From: Microbacterium lemovicicum
Lineage (GTDB): Bacteria > Actinomycetota > Actinomycetes > Actinomycetales > Microbacteriaceae
NCBI RefSeq assembly: GCF_003991875.1
Contig: NZ_CP031423.1
Location: forward strand, 1-64,000
DNA: 64,000 bases
Direction of reading: 5' to 3'
The notes under the pieces were generated by a model. The model was not told where the DNA came from. It saw nothing but the letters and a program-made list of their open reading frames with translations, and made no database searches. How positions within the stretch are numbered: the stretch's first letter is position 1; each line of letters opens with the position of its first letter. Made by a program: the position numbers and the translations under genes. Shown piece after piece: positions 37,874-47,382 of this stretch.

Positions 37874-38569
37874 TCAGAACAGCCGGGGGGCGCCGGAGGC
37901 GACGCCCTTCATCTCGTCGTAGTCCAGGGTGACGCAGCGGATGCCGCGGTCCGCCGCCAGCACGCGGGCCTGGGGTTTGATCTCCTGCGCCGCGAAGACG
38001 CCGGTGACCGGGGCGAGGTGCGGGTCGCGACCCAGCAGCTCCAGGTAGCGGGTCAGCTGCTCGACGCCGTCGATGTCGCCGCGCCGCTTCACCTCGACCG
38101 CGATCGTGCCGCCGGCGGGGTCGCGCAGGAGCAGGTCGACCGGGCCGATGGCCGTGGGGAACTCTCGGCGGACGAGCGTGAGGCCCTCGCCGATGGTGCC
38201 GACCTGCTCGGCGAGGAGGCGCTGGAGGTCGGCTTCGACGCCGTCCTTCTGCAGCCCGGGGTCGATGCCCAGCTCGTGCGAGGAGTCGTGCAGCAGCTCG
38301 TAGATGCGCACGAGGAGCGAGTCGCCGGTCTTCGCGTGCGTCACGCGCCAGACCTCCTGAACGCCGGCGGCGACGTTGTCGCCGTCGGGCGTCTCGACGG
38401 TGAGCGTGCAGGGCGGGCTCATCCAGTTGAGCGGCTTGTACGAGCCGCCGTCCGAGTGCACCAGCAGACTGCCGTCGCCCTTGTGGACGAGGAGGCGCGT
38501 GGCCAGAGGCAGGTGCGCGTTCAGGCGACCGGCGTAATCCACGGAGCAGCGGGCGATGACAAGACGCAC
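37874..38569 (-). CDS. nucS: Mismatch-specific endonuclease NucS (EndoMS)
   Basis: 231 aa. NucS makes double-strand cuts at mismatches and replaces MutS-MutL in many actinobacteria. An N-terminal beta-sandwich DNA-binding domain is followed by a RecB-like nuclease domain with GPVDLLLRD and [24 protein letters not shown] (the D, E-x-K and Q catalytic set). The protein ends in PRLF; a short C-terminal hydrophobic motif is known to bind the beta clamp in the family. GTG at 38569 lies 6 nt after TAGGCT (38576-38581). Confidence 0.95.
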   Translation of the reverse strand: MRLVIARCSVDYAGRLNAHLPLATRLLVHKGDGSLLVHSDGGSYKPLNWMSPPCTLTVETPDGDNVAAGVQEVWRVTHAKTGDSLLVRIYELLHDSSHELGIDPGLQKDGVEADLQRLLAEQVGTIGEGLTLVRREFPTAIGPVDLLLRDPAGGTIAVEVKRRGDIDGVEQLTRYLELLGRDPHLAPVTGVFAAQEIKPQARVLAADRGIRCVTLDYDEMKGVASGAPRLF

Positions 38570-38635
38570 CCGATGAGCCTACCCGCGGCGGCCGGTGGGC
38601 ATCGCGGCGGCGTGGGCGTCGGTGCCGAGGGTGGC

Positions 38636-39865
38636 TCAGTGCGCCGCGTGCCCGGCGCCGACCTTCGACCCGGCGATCGGCTTGGCCGCCCCCGAGGCGA
38701 GGCCCGACATCACGATGAGTCCGACGATGATCCAGAGGGTGGGGAGGATGCCGATCGAGTGGCTGATCCAGCCGAGGAGCGGCGGGCCGCAGAGGAAGGC
38801 CAGGTAGCCGATCGTGGCGGCGGCCGAGACCGAGGCGGCGGCCTTCGTCGGGTCGTCGGCGGCGGCGGACATGCCCAGCGGGAAGCCGAGCGAGGCTCCC
38901 GCGCCCCACAGGGCCACGCCGACGAAGGCGACCGGCAGCGACGGCGCGAGGATGAACAGCACCAGACCGACGGCGGCAGCGACCGACAGCACCCGGAGCG
39001 TCCAGACGCGGCCGATGCGGTCGACCAGCGGTCCGCCCAGGATGCGGAAGACGGTCATCGCGACCGAGAACACCGTGAGCGCGACGGCGCCGACGGCCTC
39101 GGTCTCGGCGTGCCCGTCGACCATGGCGATCGTCAGCCAGTCGTTCGCGCTGCCCTCGGCGAAGGCCATGCCGAGCATGATGATGCCGATCGCGTACGTG
39201 CGCGGATCGCGCCATACGACGAGCGACTGCCGCAGGCGCTCGCCGCGGCCGGGCGCGGCGGCCTCATCGGTCGGCACCGCATCGTGGACGGGAACGGCGC
39301 GGAGGGCGAGGAGGCCGGTGATGATGACGGCGATGCCCACCGCCCCCAGGTGCAGGCCGACGCCCACGCCGCCGGCCGCCATCGCGATGCCGACGCCGGC
39401 GCCGGCGACCGTGCCGAGGCTGAAGAACGCGTGGAAGAGGGGCATGAGGGTGCGACCGAACGCCTGCTCCACCGCCGCCGCCTCGACGTTCATCATGACG
39501 TCGGTCGAGCTCATGCCCAGGCCCATCAGCGACAGCCCCACCGCGGTGACCGCGTAGGACTGCGCGACCTGCACGCCGAGGCCGGCGATGATGACGCCCG
39601 CCGCGAAGGTCAGGATGGTGAAGAACATGCCCCGCCGGGCTCCCCAGCGCACGACGATGAGGTTCGCCAGCGACAGGCCGATCAGCGACGTCGCGCCGGA
39701 CACGAACAGCAGCACGCCGACCTCGAAGTCGTTGATGCCGAGATCGACCTTGACGGCCGGGAGACGGGCCGCCCACGACGCGAAGCCGAGGCCGGTGGCG
39801 AAGAAGATCGCGAAGATCGCGGTCCGCCAGGCGACGAGCTGGGGCCGGCTGAGGGCGGAGGTCAT
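38636..39865 (-). CDS. MFS transporter
   Basis: 409 aa with about 12 membrane segments, starting FATGLGFASWAARLPAVKVDLG, typical of a small actinobacterial MFS family of probable exporters or sugar-related permeases. Substrate unknown. It is divergent from the lacI-type gene. ATG at 39865 lies 6 nt after TAGCCT (39872-39877), and the palindrome at 39879-39890 abuts that -10 box, so the LacI-type regulator should repress it directly. Confidence 0.9.
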   Translation of the reverse strand: MTSALSRPQLVAWRTAIFAIFFATGLGFASWAARLPAVKVDLGINDFEVGVLLFVSGATSLIGLSLANLIVVRWGARRGMFFTILTFAAGVIIAGLGVQVAQSYAVTAVGLSLMGLGMSSTDVMMNVEAAAVEQAFGRTLMPLFHAFFSLGTVAGAGVGIAMAAGGVGVGLHLGAVGIAVIITGLLALRAVPVHDAVPTDEAAAPGRGERLRQSLVVWRDPRTYAIGIIMLGMAFAEGSANDWLTIAMVDGHAETEAVGAVALTVFSVAMTVFRILGGPLVDRIGRVWTLRVLSVAAAVGLVLFILAPSLPVAFVGVALWGAGASLGFPLGMSAAADDPTKAAASVSAAATIGYLAFLCGPPLLGWISHSIGILPTLWIIVGLIVMSGLASGAAKPIAGSKVGAGHAAH

Positions 39866-39878
39866 CGCACCAGGCTAC

Positions 39879-39890
39879 CGAATCGATTCG
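39879..39890. promoter_or_regulatory. Candidate LacI-family operator between MFS and lacI-type genes
   Basis: CGAATCGATTCG is a perfect 12-bp palindrome with central CG, fitting the LacI-family core AANCGNTT. It abuts the MFS -10 (39872-39877, minus) and lies 21 bp upstream of the regulator's -10 TAACAT (39912-39917, plus), so one bound dimer could control both promoters. Confidence 0.7.
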
Positions 39891-39923
39891 ACGGGCGGAA
39901 ACCCGCCGGGCTAACATCCTCGT

Positions 39924-40982
39924 GTGAGCACTCGCAGAGCCACCATCTCCGATGTCGCGCGCGCGGCCGGGGTCTCGCCCTCGACGGCGTCGGTGGTCTT
40001 CAGCGGCAAGACGCCCGTGTCGGAGGCGACGAGCCGTCGGGTGCGCGAGGCCGCGGAGGCGCTCGGCTACAGCGGCCCCGACCCGCGCGCCGCCTCGCTG
40101 CGGCGCGGTCGCTCGGGCATCGTCGGCGTCGTGCTCGAGGAGCACCTGGGCGCGGCTTTCCTCGACCCGGTGACGCGTCTCACGATGGACGGCCTCGCCG
40201 AGGCCGTCGCCCCGCTCGGGGCCGGACTGCTGCTCCTCCGCGACGGCCTGGGCGCAGCATCCGCCGCCTCGGCACCCACCCTCACGACGGCGCCTGTCGA
40301 CGCGGCGGTGCTGATGGGCTGCAGCGGCTCGCTGCGGGAGTCGCTCGCGGCCGTCCTCGCGCGACGGCTCCCGGTCGTGGTGCTGGAGGGCGATGCCGGC
40401 GACGACGTGCCGCAGATCCGGCTCGACAGCCGCGAGGCCCAGCGCCAGGCGGCCAGCCACGTGAAGGGCCTCGGGCACACGCGGGTCGCCATCCTCACCC
40501 TGCCGACCACGGTCGCGCGTCGCCGCGGCTGGCTCGACGCCGGGGCTGCCGACCGCATCACGGTGGACGTCACCCGCGACCGCCTCGCCGGAGCCCGCGA
40601 TGTCTTCCCCGGCGCGCCGGCATACGCGTCGGCGGGCAGCTCGATCGACGAGGGCCTCCGCGCCGGCCGGGAGATGCTCGGCGCGGCCGATCGCCCGACC
40701 GCCGTGCTCGCGCAGAGCGACGTGCTGGCCGCCGGCATCATCCGCGCGGCGGAGGAGGCGGGGCTGCGGGTGCCGGAAGACCTCAGCGTCACGGGCTTCG
40801 ACGGTGTGGTCGTGGACGGCCTCGCGCCCTACGAGCTGACGACGCTCGTGCAGCCCGCGACCGACAAGGGCCGCGCGGCCGGTGAGGCCGTCGCGGCCAT
40901 GCTCGAGGGCCGGGTGGCGGCATCCATCCACTTCACCTGCCGTTTCCGCGAGGGGAACACGACGGGTCCCGCGCCGGTCTGA
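39924..40982 (+). CDS. LacI family transcriptional regulator
   Basis: 352 aa. The helix-turn-helix TISDVARAAGVSPSTASVVFSGK (about 7-29) and hinge helix (about 50-60) are followed by a periplasmic-binding-protein-like ligand domain ending in the typical Asp-rich LSVTGFDGVVVDGLAPYELTTL. The effector is unknown, presumably linked to the MFS substrate. GTG at 39924 lies 6 nt after TAACAT, predicting a leaderless mRNA and autoregulation from the shared operator. Confidence 0.93.
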   Translation: MSTRRATISDVARAAGVSPSTASVVFSGKTPVSEATSRRVREAAEALGYSGPDPRAASLRRGRSGIVGVVLEEHLGAAFLDPVTRLTMDGLAEAVAPLGAGLLLLRDGLGAASAASAPTLTTAPVDAAVLMGCSGSLRESLAAVLARRLPVVVLEGDAGDDVPQIRLDSREAQRQAASHVKGLGHTRVAILTLPTTVARRRGWLDAGAADRITVDVTRDRLAGARDVFPGAPAYASAGSSIDEGLRAGREMLGAADRPTAVLAQSDVLAAGIIRAAEEAGLRVPEDLSVTGFDGVVVDGLAPYELTTLVQPATDKGRAAGEAVAAMLEGRVAASIHFTCRFREGNTTGPAPV

Positions 40983-41114
40983 ACGTGATGCCGCGCGAGT
41001 GAGCCCGTTCCACCCGGCGGATCCGCAGGTCGCCCGCCCGTAGAATGGGTGTCAGACCCCGATCGCCCGTGCAGCGCTTCCCCTCCGCTGCCGACGACCT
41101 TGAGGAGGCCGCGG

Positions 41115-44036
41115 ATGCTGGCACTCCTCGGCGCGTTCGCGGTCATCCCGATTCTGCTGCCGTGGCTCGTGTCCCGCATCGGCGCCCGGGCGTTCTACGT
41201 CGCCGCGGCGCTGCCGGTGATCGCGTTCGCGCACACCGTCTGGCTCGCACCGCTCGTGCAGTCCGGTGATGTGCCGTTCGAGGCATATGACTGGATCCCG
41301 GCGCTCGGCATCCAGCTCTCGATGCGCATGGACACCCTCGCCTGGGTGATGGCGCTGGTCGTCACCGGGGTCGGCGCGCTCGTGATGATCTACTGCCGCT
41401 GGTACTTCCGCGGCAAGAGCGACGGCGTCGGGCAGTTCTCCGCCGTGCTGCTGGCCTTCGCCGGCGCGATGTACGGACTCGTGCTCACCGACGACCTGGT
41501 CGTGCTGGTGATGTTCTGGGAGATCACGAGCATCCTGTCGTACCTGCTGATCGGGTTCTACAACCGACGGGCCGCGAGCCGCCGCGCTGCGCTCCAGGCG
41601 CTCCTGGTGACCACGCTCGGCGGGCTGGTGATGCTCATCGGCGTCGTGCTCCTCGTCGTCGACGCCGGGACGAGCAGCCTGTCGACGATCCTCGCCGAGG
41701 CGCCCACCGGTCCGATGGTCGACGCGGCGCTGATCCTTCTGCTCGTCGGAGCGCTCAGCAAGTCGGCCATCTTCCCGTTCCACTTCTGGCTGCCCGGCGC
41801 GATGGCCGCTCCCACGCCGGTGAGCGCGTACCTCCACGCCGCGGCCATGGTGAAGGCCGGCATCTACCTCATCGCCCGCCTCGCCCCGGTGTTCGCCCTC
41901 GCGGCGCCGTGGCGTCCGATCGTCATCTCGCTCGGCGTGTTCACGATGATCCTGGGCGGACTGCAGGCGCTCCGCGAGGCGGACCTCAAGCGCATCCTCG
42001 CGTTCGGCACCGTGAGCCAGCTCGGCATGCTTACCGTCGTGCTCGGCTACGGCACCCGTGACGCCGCGCTCGCCGGCCTCGCTCTGCTGGTCGGCCACGC
42101 GCTGTTCAAGTCGGCGCTGTTCCTGGTCGTCGGCGTCATCGACCGCCAGCTGTCCACCCGCGACATCAACGAACTGAACGGACTCGGCCGGCAGGCGCCC
42201 GTGATGGCGGTCTTCTCGTTCATCGCCGTGGCGAGCATGGCCGGCATCATCCCCACGATCGGCTTCGTCGCCAAGGAGGGCGCCCTGACCGCGCTGCTCG
42301 AGGAGACGGCGGGCGGCTCGGCGTGGGGCCTGGTCGCGCTCCTCGGCATCGTCCTCGGCTCCGTGCTGACGATGGCCTACGGCGCGCGGTTCCTCTGGGG
42401 CGCCTTCTGGACGAAGAAGGACAGCGGCATCGACCGCACCGAGTGGCCCGATCCGCCTATCGGCTTCCTCGCCGCACCGGTGCTGCTGTCGGGGCTGTCG
42501 ATCGTGGCCGGAGTCGCCGCGCCCGCCATCGACGGCGCGCTCACCCCCTACGCCGACACCGCGCCGGTCGCGACGCCGGGCGTGCCCGCGCCGGACCACC
42601 CGTACCACCTCGCGCTCTGGCACGGCCTCGAGCCGGCGCTCTTCATCTCGCTCGGCACCGTCGGCGTGGGGCTCGTCGTCTTCCTCCTCACCCGCGGCTG
42701 GACGGCGCGCGCACGCGTGCTGCCCTTCACCGCCAACGAGGTCTACAACGCCGCCCTCCGCGGCATCGCGCGCCTGTCCGTGCTCACGACGAGCCTCACG
42801 CAGCGCGGATCGCTCGCGGTCTACGTCGGCACGATCTTCGTCGTGTTCGTCGCCGCCGAGGCCACGGCGCTCATCGCGGGCGGCGGCTGGGAGGCCCGGC
42901 TCACGCTCTTCCAGACGCCGATGCAGCTCGTGGCCGCGCCGCTCATGATCATCGCGGGCGTCATCGCCGTGCGGGCCCGCAAGCGCTACACCGGCGTCGT
43001 GCTCGTCTCGGTGACCGGGCTCGGCATGGTGATCCTCTTCGCGACGAGCGGGGCGCCCGACCTCGCCGTCACGCAGGTGCTCGTCGAGACGGTCACGCTG
43101 GTGGCCTTCGCTCTCGTGCTGCGGCGGATCCCCGCGCGCCTGGGCGAGCACAACGCCTCCGTCCTCCCCGTCCTCCGCGCCGTCGTCGCCGCCGCCGTCG
43201 GGCTCACCATGGCCGCGATCGCGATCATCGCCACGTCCTCGCGCGTCGCGACGCCGATCTCGGAGCGCTTCCCCGAGCTCGCCTACGAGCTCGGCCACGG
43301 CCGCAACGTCGTCAACGTCGCCCTCGTCGACCTCCGCGGGTGGGACACCATGGGCGAGCTGTCGGTGCTCATCCTCGCCGCGACGGGCGTGGCATCCCTT
43401 GTCTTCGTGACCCACCGCGCCGACACGCTGTCGGACTTCACCGCCCCGCTGCCGCGCACGCGCACGCGGCGTCCGCTCGTGGAGACGGCGGAGGGCGTCA
43501 AGCCCCGCACCGACGGCAGGCAGCGTCAGGCGTGGCTCGTCGGCGGACAGCGCGTGAAGCCGGAGAACCGCTCGATCCTGCTCGAGGTGATCGTGCGGGT
43601 GCTGTTCCACTCGATCATCGTCGTGTCGCTCTACCTGCTCTTCGCCGGCCACAACCTGCCCGGCGGCGGCTTCGCCGGCGGCCTGGTCGCGGGCATGGCG
43701 CTCGTCATGCGCTACGTCGCGGGCGGCCGGTACGAACTGGGCGCCGCCGCGCCCGCCGACGCGGGTCGCCTCCTCGGCATCGGCATGAGCCTGGCGGTCG
43801 CGTGCGCCGTCGTGCCGCTGCTGTTCGGCGCCGCGCCGCTCACCAGCACCTTCTTCGAGGCCGACCTTCCGGTCATCGGCCACATCGAGTTCGTCACCTC
43901 CACGATCTTCGACGTCGGCGTCTACCTCGTGGTGATCGGGCTCGTGCTCGACGTGCTGCGCAGCCTCGGCGCCGAGGTCGACCGCCAGGCGCAGGCCCAG
44001 ACGGCCGCCGGAGTCCGCCCGGGGGTGAGTGCCTGA
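41115..44036 (+). CDS. mrpA: Mrp Na+/H+ antiporter subunit A fused to subunit B
   Basis: 973 aa. The MrpA part (about 1-790) resembles complex I subunit NuoL, with the proton-channel motif LLVGALSKSAIFPFHFWLPGAMAAPTPVSAYLHAA and about 20 membrane segments; the C-terminal part (about 825-965) is MrpB-like (LEVIVRVLFHSIIVVSLYLLFAGHNLPGGGFAGGLVAG). Such A-B fusions are common in actinobacteria. The ATG at 41115 has the excellent ribosome site GAGGAGG. A possible -10 TAGAAT is at 41041-41046. First gene of mrpA-C-D-E-F-G, all linked by 1-4 nt overlaps. Confidence 0.96.
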   Translation: MLALLGAFAVIPILLPWLVSRIGARAFYVAAALPVIAFAHTVWLAPLVQSGDVPFEAYDWIPALGIQLSMRMDTLAWVMALVVTGVGALVMIYCRWYFRGKSDGVGQFSAVLLAFAGAMYGLVLTDDLVVLVMFWEITSILSYLLIGFYNRRAASRRAALQALLVTTLGGLVMLIGVVLLVVDAGTSSLSTILAEAPTGPMVDAALILLLVGALSKSAIFPFHFWLPGAMAAPTPVSAYLHAAAMVKAGIYLIARLAPVFALAAPWRPIVISLGVFTMILGGLQALREADLKRILAFGTVSQLGMLTVVLGYGTRDAALAGLALLVGHALFKSALFLVVGVIDRQLSTRDINELNGLGRQAPVMAVFSFIAVASMAGIIPTIGFVAKEGALTALLEETAGGSAWGLVALLGIVLGSVLTMAYGARFLWGAFWTKKDSGIDRTEWPDPPIGFLAAPVLLSGLSIVAGVAAPAIDGALTPYADTAPVATPGVPAPDHPYHLALWHGLEPALFISLGTVGVGLVVFLLTRGWTARARVLPFTANEVYNAALRGIARLSVLTTSLTQRGSLAVYVGTIFVVFVAAEATALIAGGGWEARLTLFQTPMQLVAAPLMIIAGVIAVRARKRYTGVVLVSVTGLGMVILFATSGAPDLAVTQVLVETVTLVAFALVLRRIPARLGEHNASVLPVLRAVVAAAVGLTMAAIAIIATSSRVATPISERFPELAYELGHGRNVVNVALVDLRGWDTMGELSVLILAATGVASLVFVTHRADTLSDFTAPLPRTRTRRPLVETAEGVKPRTDGRQRQAWLVGGQRVKPENRSILLEVIVRVLFHSIIVVSLYLLFAGHNLPGGGFAGGLVAGMALVMRYVAGGRYELGAAAPADAGRLLGIGMSLAVACAVVPLLFGAAPLTSTFFEADLPVIGHIEFVTSTIFDVGVYLVVIGLVLDVLRSLGAEVDRQAQAQTAAGVRPGVSA

Positions 44037-44581
44037 TGGATGCCTCGCTCGTCCTCATCGTCGTGATGGGCGTCCTCTTCGCCTGCGGCGTCTACGCGAT
44101 GCTCGAACGCAGCCTCACCCGCGTGCTCATCGGCTTCCTCCTGCTCGGCAACGCCGCGAATCTGCTGCTGCTGATCGTCATGGGCGAGCCCGGCCTCGCC
44201 GCCTTCTCCGGCGACGGCGATCCGGAGCAGCTGTCCGACCCGCTGCCGCAGGCCCTCACGCTCACCGCGATCGTGATCACCTTCGCCGTCTCGGCGTTCC
44301 TGCTGGCGCTCATCTACCGCTCGTGGCAGCTGGGCCAGGCCGACACCGTCGAGGACGACGCCGAGGACATCGCCGTACGCCGCCGCGGTGTCGAGGACGA
44401 AGACGACATGGACGACGAGTCCGAGACCGAGTCCGACGACGCCGCGACCGACTTCGTGGGCATGGAGACGTCCCCCATCACCATCATCGGCAGCCGCGAG
44501 TTCTCCGGACTCCGCGACGACGCGCCCACCGACAGCCCGGCCGCCCGTCAGGCCGACCGTCCCGAGGGAGGCGCCCGATGA
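44036..44581 (+). CDS. mrpC: Mrp Na+/H+ antiporter subunit C
   Basis: 181 aa, NuoK-like. Three membrane segments (about 4-22, 29-50, 74-97) are normal, but the protein continues for about 80 residues in a strongly acidic Asp/Glu-rich tail, whereas MrpC is usually near 110-120 aa. The tail (about 105-181) is hydrophilic and probably cytoplasmic. ATG overlaps the mrpA stop by 1 nt. Confidence 0.94.
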   Translation: MDASLVLIVVMGVLFACGVYAMLERSLTRVLIGFLLLGNAANLLLLIVMGEPGLAAFSGDGDPEQLSDPLPQALTLTAIVITFAVSAFLLALIYRSWQLGQADTVEDDAEDIAVRRRGVEDEDDMDDESETESDDAATDFVGMETSPITIIGSREFSGLRDDAPTDSPAARQADRPEGGAR

Positions 44582-46140
44582 GCATCAGCGCCCTCGTCCC
44601 CCTGCTGGTCACCCTTCCCCTGGTCGGCGCGGCGATCGCGCTCATCGCCGGACGCCACCGCCGCACGCAGGTGTTCGTCTCCACCATCACGCTGACGCTC
44701 GTGCTCGTCGTCGCGTCGGTGCTCCTGTACGCCGTCGACGCCGGCGGCCAGCCCATCGCGGTGTCGGTCGGCGGGTGGCCGATCCCGTTCGGCATCGTAC
44801 TGTACGTCGACCGACTGGCGGCGCTGCTGGTCGTGGTGTCGAGCGTCGTGCTGCTCGCGGTGCTGCTCTTCTCGGTCGGTCAGGGCGCGGCCGACGGCGA
44901 CGACGACACTCCGGTGTCGATCTTCCACCCGTCGTATCTCATCCTGTCGGCGGGCATCTTCAACGCCTTCATCGCCGGCGACCTGTTCAACCTCTACGTC
45001 GGGTTCGAGATCCTGCTCGTCGCCTCATACGTGCTCATCACGCTCGGCAGCACCGAGTCGCGCATCCGCACCGGCGTCGTCTACATCGTCGTCTCGCTGG
45101 TGTCGTCGATCCTGTTCCTGGCAGCGATCGCGATGATCTACGGCGCGCTCGGCACGGTGAACATGGTGCAGCTGTCGGAACGCATGACCGAGCTGCCGCA
45201 GCAGACCCAGCTCGTGCTGCACCTCATGCTGCTGCTGGCCTTCAGCATCAAGGCGGCGGTCTTCCCGCTGTCGTTCTGGCTGCCCGACTCCTACCCGACA
45301 GCGCCGGCACCGGTGACGGCGGTCTTCGCGGGACTCCTGACCAAGGTCGGGGTCTACGCGATGATCCGCACCGAGACCGAGATCTTCCGCGACAACGACG
45401 TCAACACGCTGCTGCTCATCGTCGCCCTGGCCACGATGGTCGTCGGGGTTCTGGGCGCCCTCGCGCAGGCGGAGCTGAAGCGCATCCTCTCCTTCACGCT
45501 CGTCAGCCACATCGGCTACATGGTGTTCGGGCTGGCGGTGGCGACCCCGGCGGCGATCGGGGCGACGATCTACTACATGGTCCACCACATCGTGGTGCAG
45601 ACGACCCTGTTCCTCGCCGTCGGTCTCATCGAGCGCCGGGCCGGGTCGACGTCGATCCTCAAGGTGAAGGGGCTGATGCGCGCCGCCCCCGTGATCGCGG
45701 TGCTGTACTTCATCCCCGCCATCAACCTCGGCGGCCTCCCGCCCTTCTCCGGCTTCATCGGCAAGTTCGCGCTGTTCGACGCGGCGGCCGAGGTCGGAAC
45801 GCCCCTGATGATCGTCCTCATCGTCGGCGGCATCGTCACCTCGCTGCTGACGCTCTACGCCCTCATGCGCGCCTGGAACCTGTCGTTCTGGCGCGAGGAG
45901 GACGACTCGGCCGAGACCGAGTCGCGCATCTCCTACCTCGACGGGTCGGACGGCGCCGCCGTGCAGACCGAGCGCCGCGTCATCCCGCGCATCATGACGG
46001 CCGCGACCTCGGGGATGGTCGTCGTCACCATCGCGCTCACCGTCTTCGCCGGCCCGCTCTACGCGGTGTGCGAGCGCATCGGCGCCTCCCTGCTCGACCC
46101 CGTCTCGCTCGTGCAGCTCGAGAAGGAGGCCGGCCGGTGA
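44578..46140 (+). CDS. mrpD: Mrp Na+/H+ antiporter subunit D
   Basis: 520 aa, NuoM/N-like with about 14 membrane segments. Diagnostic proton-path sequence LLLAFSIKAAVFPLSFWLPDSYPTAPAPVTAVFAGLLTKVG (about 218-258) and the conserved Glu in YVGFEILLVASYVL are present. The ATG overlaps the mrpC stop by 4 nt. A short acidic loop (EEDDSAETES) near 440 is unusual but harmless-looking. Confidence 0.95.
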   Translation: MSISALVPLLVTLPLVGAAIALIAGRHRRTQVFVSTITLTLVLVVASVLLYAVDAGGQPIAVSVGGWPIPFGIVLYVDRLAALLVVVSSVVLLAVLLFSVGQGAADGDDDTPVSIFHPSYLILSAGIFNAFIAGDLFNLYVGFEILLVASYVLITLGSTESRIRTGVVYIVVSLVSSILFLAAIAMIYGALGTVNMVQLSERMTELPQQTQLVLHLMLLLAFSIKAAVFPLSFWLPDSYPTAPAPVTAVFAGLLTKVGVYAMIRTETEIFRDNDVNTLLLIVALATMVVGVLGALAQAELKRILSFTLVSHIGYMVFGLAVATPAAIGATIYYMVHHIVVQTTLFLAVGLIERRAGSTSILKVKGLMRAAPVIAVLYFIPAINLGGLPPFSGFIGKFALFDAAAEVGTPLMIVLIVGGIVTSLLTLYALMRAWNLSFWREEDDSAETESRISYLDGSDGAAVQTERRVIPRIMTAATSGMVVVTIALTVFAGPLYAVCERIGASLLDPVSLVQLEKEAGR

Positions 46141-46715
46141 CGCCGCAGGTCTCCGGGGCCCGCCTGCTGTGGCGCCAGCTCCCGTTCCTCCTCTGGCTCG
46201 TCGCCCTGTGGATGCTGCTCTGGGGCCAGTTCACGATCGTCGCCCTCCTCACGGGCCTCGTCGTGGCGGTCTTCGTGACCCGCGTGTTCCGGCTGCCGCC
46301 CGTGGAGCTCTCGGGCCGGGTGAACCTCTGGTACGGCCTGGTGTTCGTGCTGTCGTTCCTGTGGGCGCTCGTGCGCGGGTCGCTGACGGTCGCCTGGCAG
46401 GTGCTGAATCCCAGGGCCTACCCCGGCACCGCCATCATCGCCGTGCCGCTGCAGACCGACGACGACCTGATCATGGCGCACGTCGCCGTGACGGCGTCGC
46501 TGATTCCCGGGTCGCTGATCGTCGAGAGCGACCGCGACCGGCGCATCCTGTACCTGCACGTCATCGGCGTGAAGGACAGGGAGGCCGTCGAGGAGCAGCG
46601 CCGCAGCGTGCGCCGCTGGGAGAGCCGCATCGTGCTCGCCGTCGGGTCGAAAGCCCAGGTCGAGCAGCTCGAGAAGGATCCGCAGCTGCATCGTCCGGCG
46701 GGGGGAGCGTCGTGA
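46137..46715 (+). CDS. mrpE: Mrp Na+/H+ antiporter subunit E
   Basis: 192 aa. Two or three N-terminal membrane segments (about 15-55, 65-90) are followed by a soluble domain with TDDDLIMAHVAVTASLIPGSLIVE, the family signature. The GTG start at 46137 overlaps mrpD by 4 nt. Reading further upstream in the frame gives only shadow sequence within mrpD. Confidence 0.93.
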   Translation: MTPQVSGARLLWRQLPFLLWLVALWMLLWGQFTIVALLTGLVVAVFVTRVFRLPPVELSGRVNLWYGLVFVLSFLWALVRGSLTVAWQVLNPRAYPGTAIIAVPLQTDDDLIMAHVAVTASLIPGSLIVESDRDRRILYLHVIGVKDREAVEEQRRSVRRWESRIVLAVGSKAQVEQLEKDPQLHRPAGGAS

Positions 46716-46981
46716 ACATCCTGCTCGTGATCGTCTACGTCGTCTTCGCGGTGGCGGCGCTGCTGACCCTGTGGCGGATCGTCCGCGGTCCGTCGATCCT
46801 CGACCGTGCGGTGGCCTCCGACGTGCTGCTCACCGAGGTGCTCTGCCTGCTCGGGGCTGAGATGGCGATCAACCACCACTCGCGCTCGCTGCCGGTGATG
46901 CTCGTCATCGCCGCCGTCGGCGTCTTCGGCTCGATCTCGATCGCCCGGTTCGTGGCGAGGAAGGACGACGCCCAGCGATGA
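46712..46981 (+). CDS. mrpF: Mrp Na+/H+ antiporter subunit F
   Basis: 89 aa with three membrane segments and the MrpF signature LWRIVRGPSILDRAVASDVL. GTG start overlapping mrpE by 4 nt; stop overlapping mrpG by 4 nt. Normal length. Confidence 0.93.
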   Translation: MNILLVIVYVVFAVAALLTLWRIVRGPSILDRAVASDVLLTEVLCLLGAEMAINHHSRSLPVMLVIAAVGVFGSISIARFVARKDDAQR

Positions 46982-47382
46982 ACGCGCTCTTCTCCGTGAC
47001 TGCGGATGCCGCGGCCCCCGGTGTGCTCGACGCCGGGCTGGATCTCGTGTCGCTGCTGCTGATCCTCGCGGGCGCCCTCCTCTGCCTCACGGCGGCGATC
47101 GGGCTTCTCCGCTTCCGCGACGTGCCCACGCGCCTGCATGCGGCGACCAAGCCGCAGGTGCTCGGCCTCATCCTCATCTGCCTCGCGGTCGCGCTGTCGC
47201 TGCGCTCGTGGCCGGTCGTGGCGTTCCTCGTGCCGGTGGTGCTGATCCAGCTCGCCACGGCGCCGCTGTCGGCGCACATGGTCGGGCGGCAGGCCTACCG
47301 CAACGGCACCGTGGCGCAGCGCGACCTCGTCGTGGACGAGCTCGCCGAGTCACGCGAGACGCCGCCCGCCGCCGGCGGCTGA
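46978..47382 (+). CDS. mrpG: Mrp Na+/H+ antiporter subunit G
   Basis: 134 aa. Three membrane segments, with the MrpG signature AIGLLRFRDVPTRLHAATKPQVLGL (about 40-64). The N-terminus (about 1-18) is slightly longer than usual and its DNA carries the recurrent word GGATGCCGCGGC (47004-47015). Last gene of the six-gene operon. Confidence 0.93.
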   Translation: MNALFSVTADAAAPGVLDAGLDLVSLLLILAGALLCLTAAIGLLRFRDVPTRLHAATKPQVLGLILICLAVALSLRSWPVVAFLVPVVLIQLATAPLSAHMVGRQAYRNGTVAQRDLVVDELAESRETPPAAGG

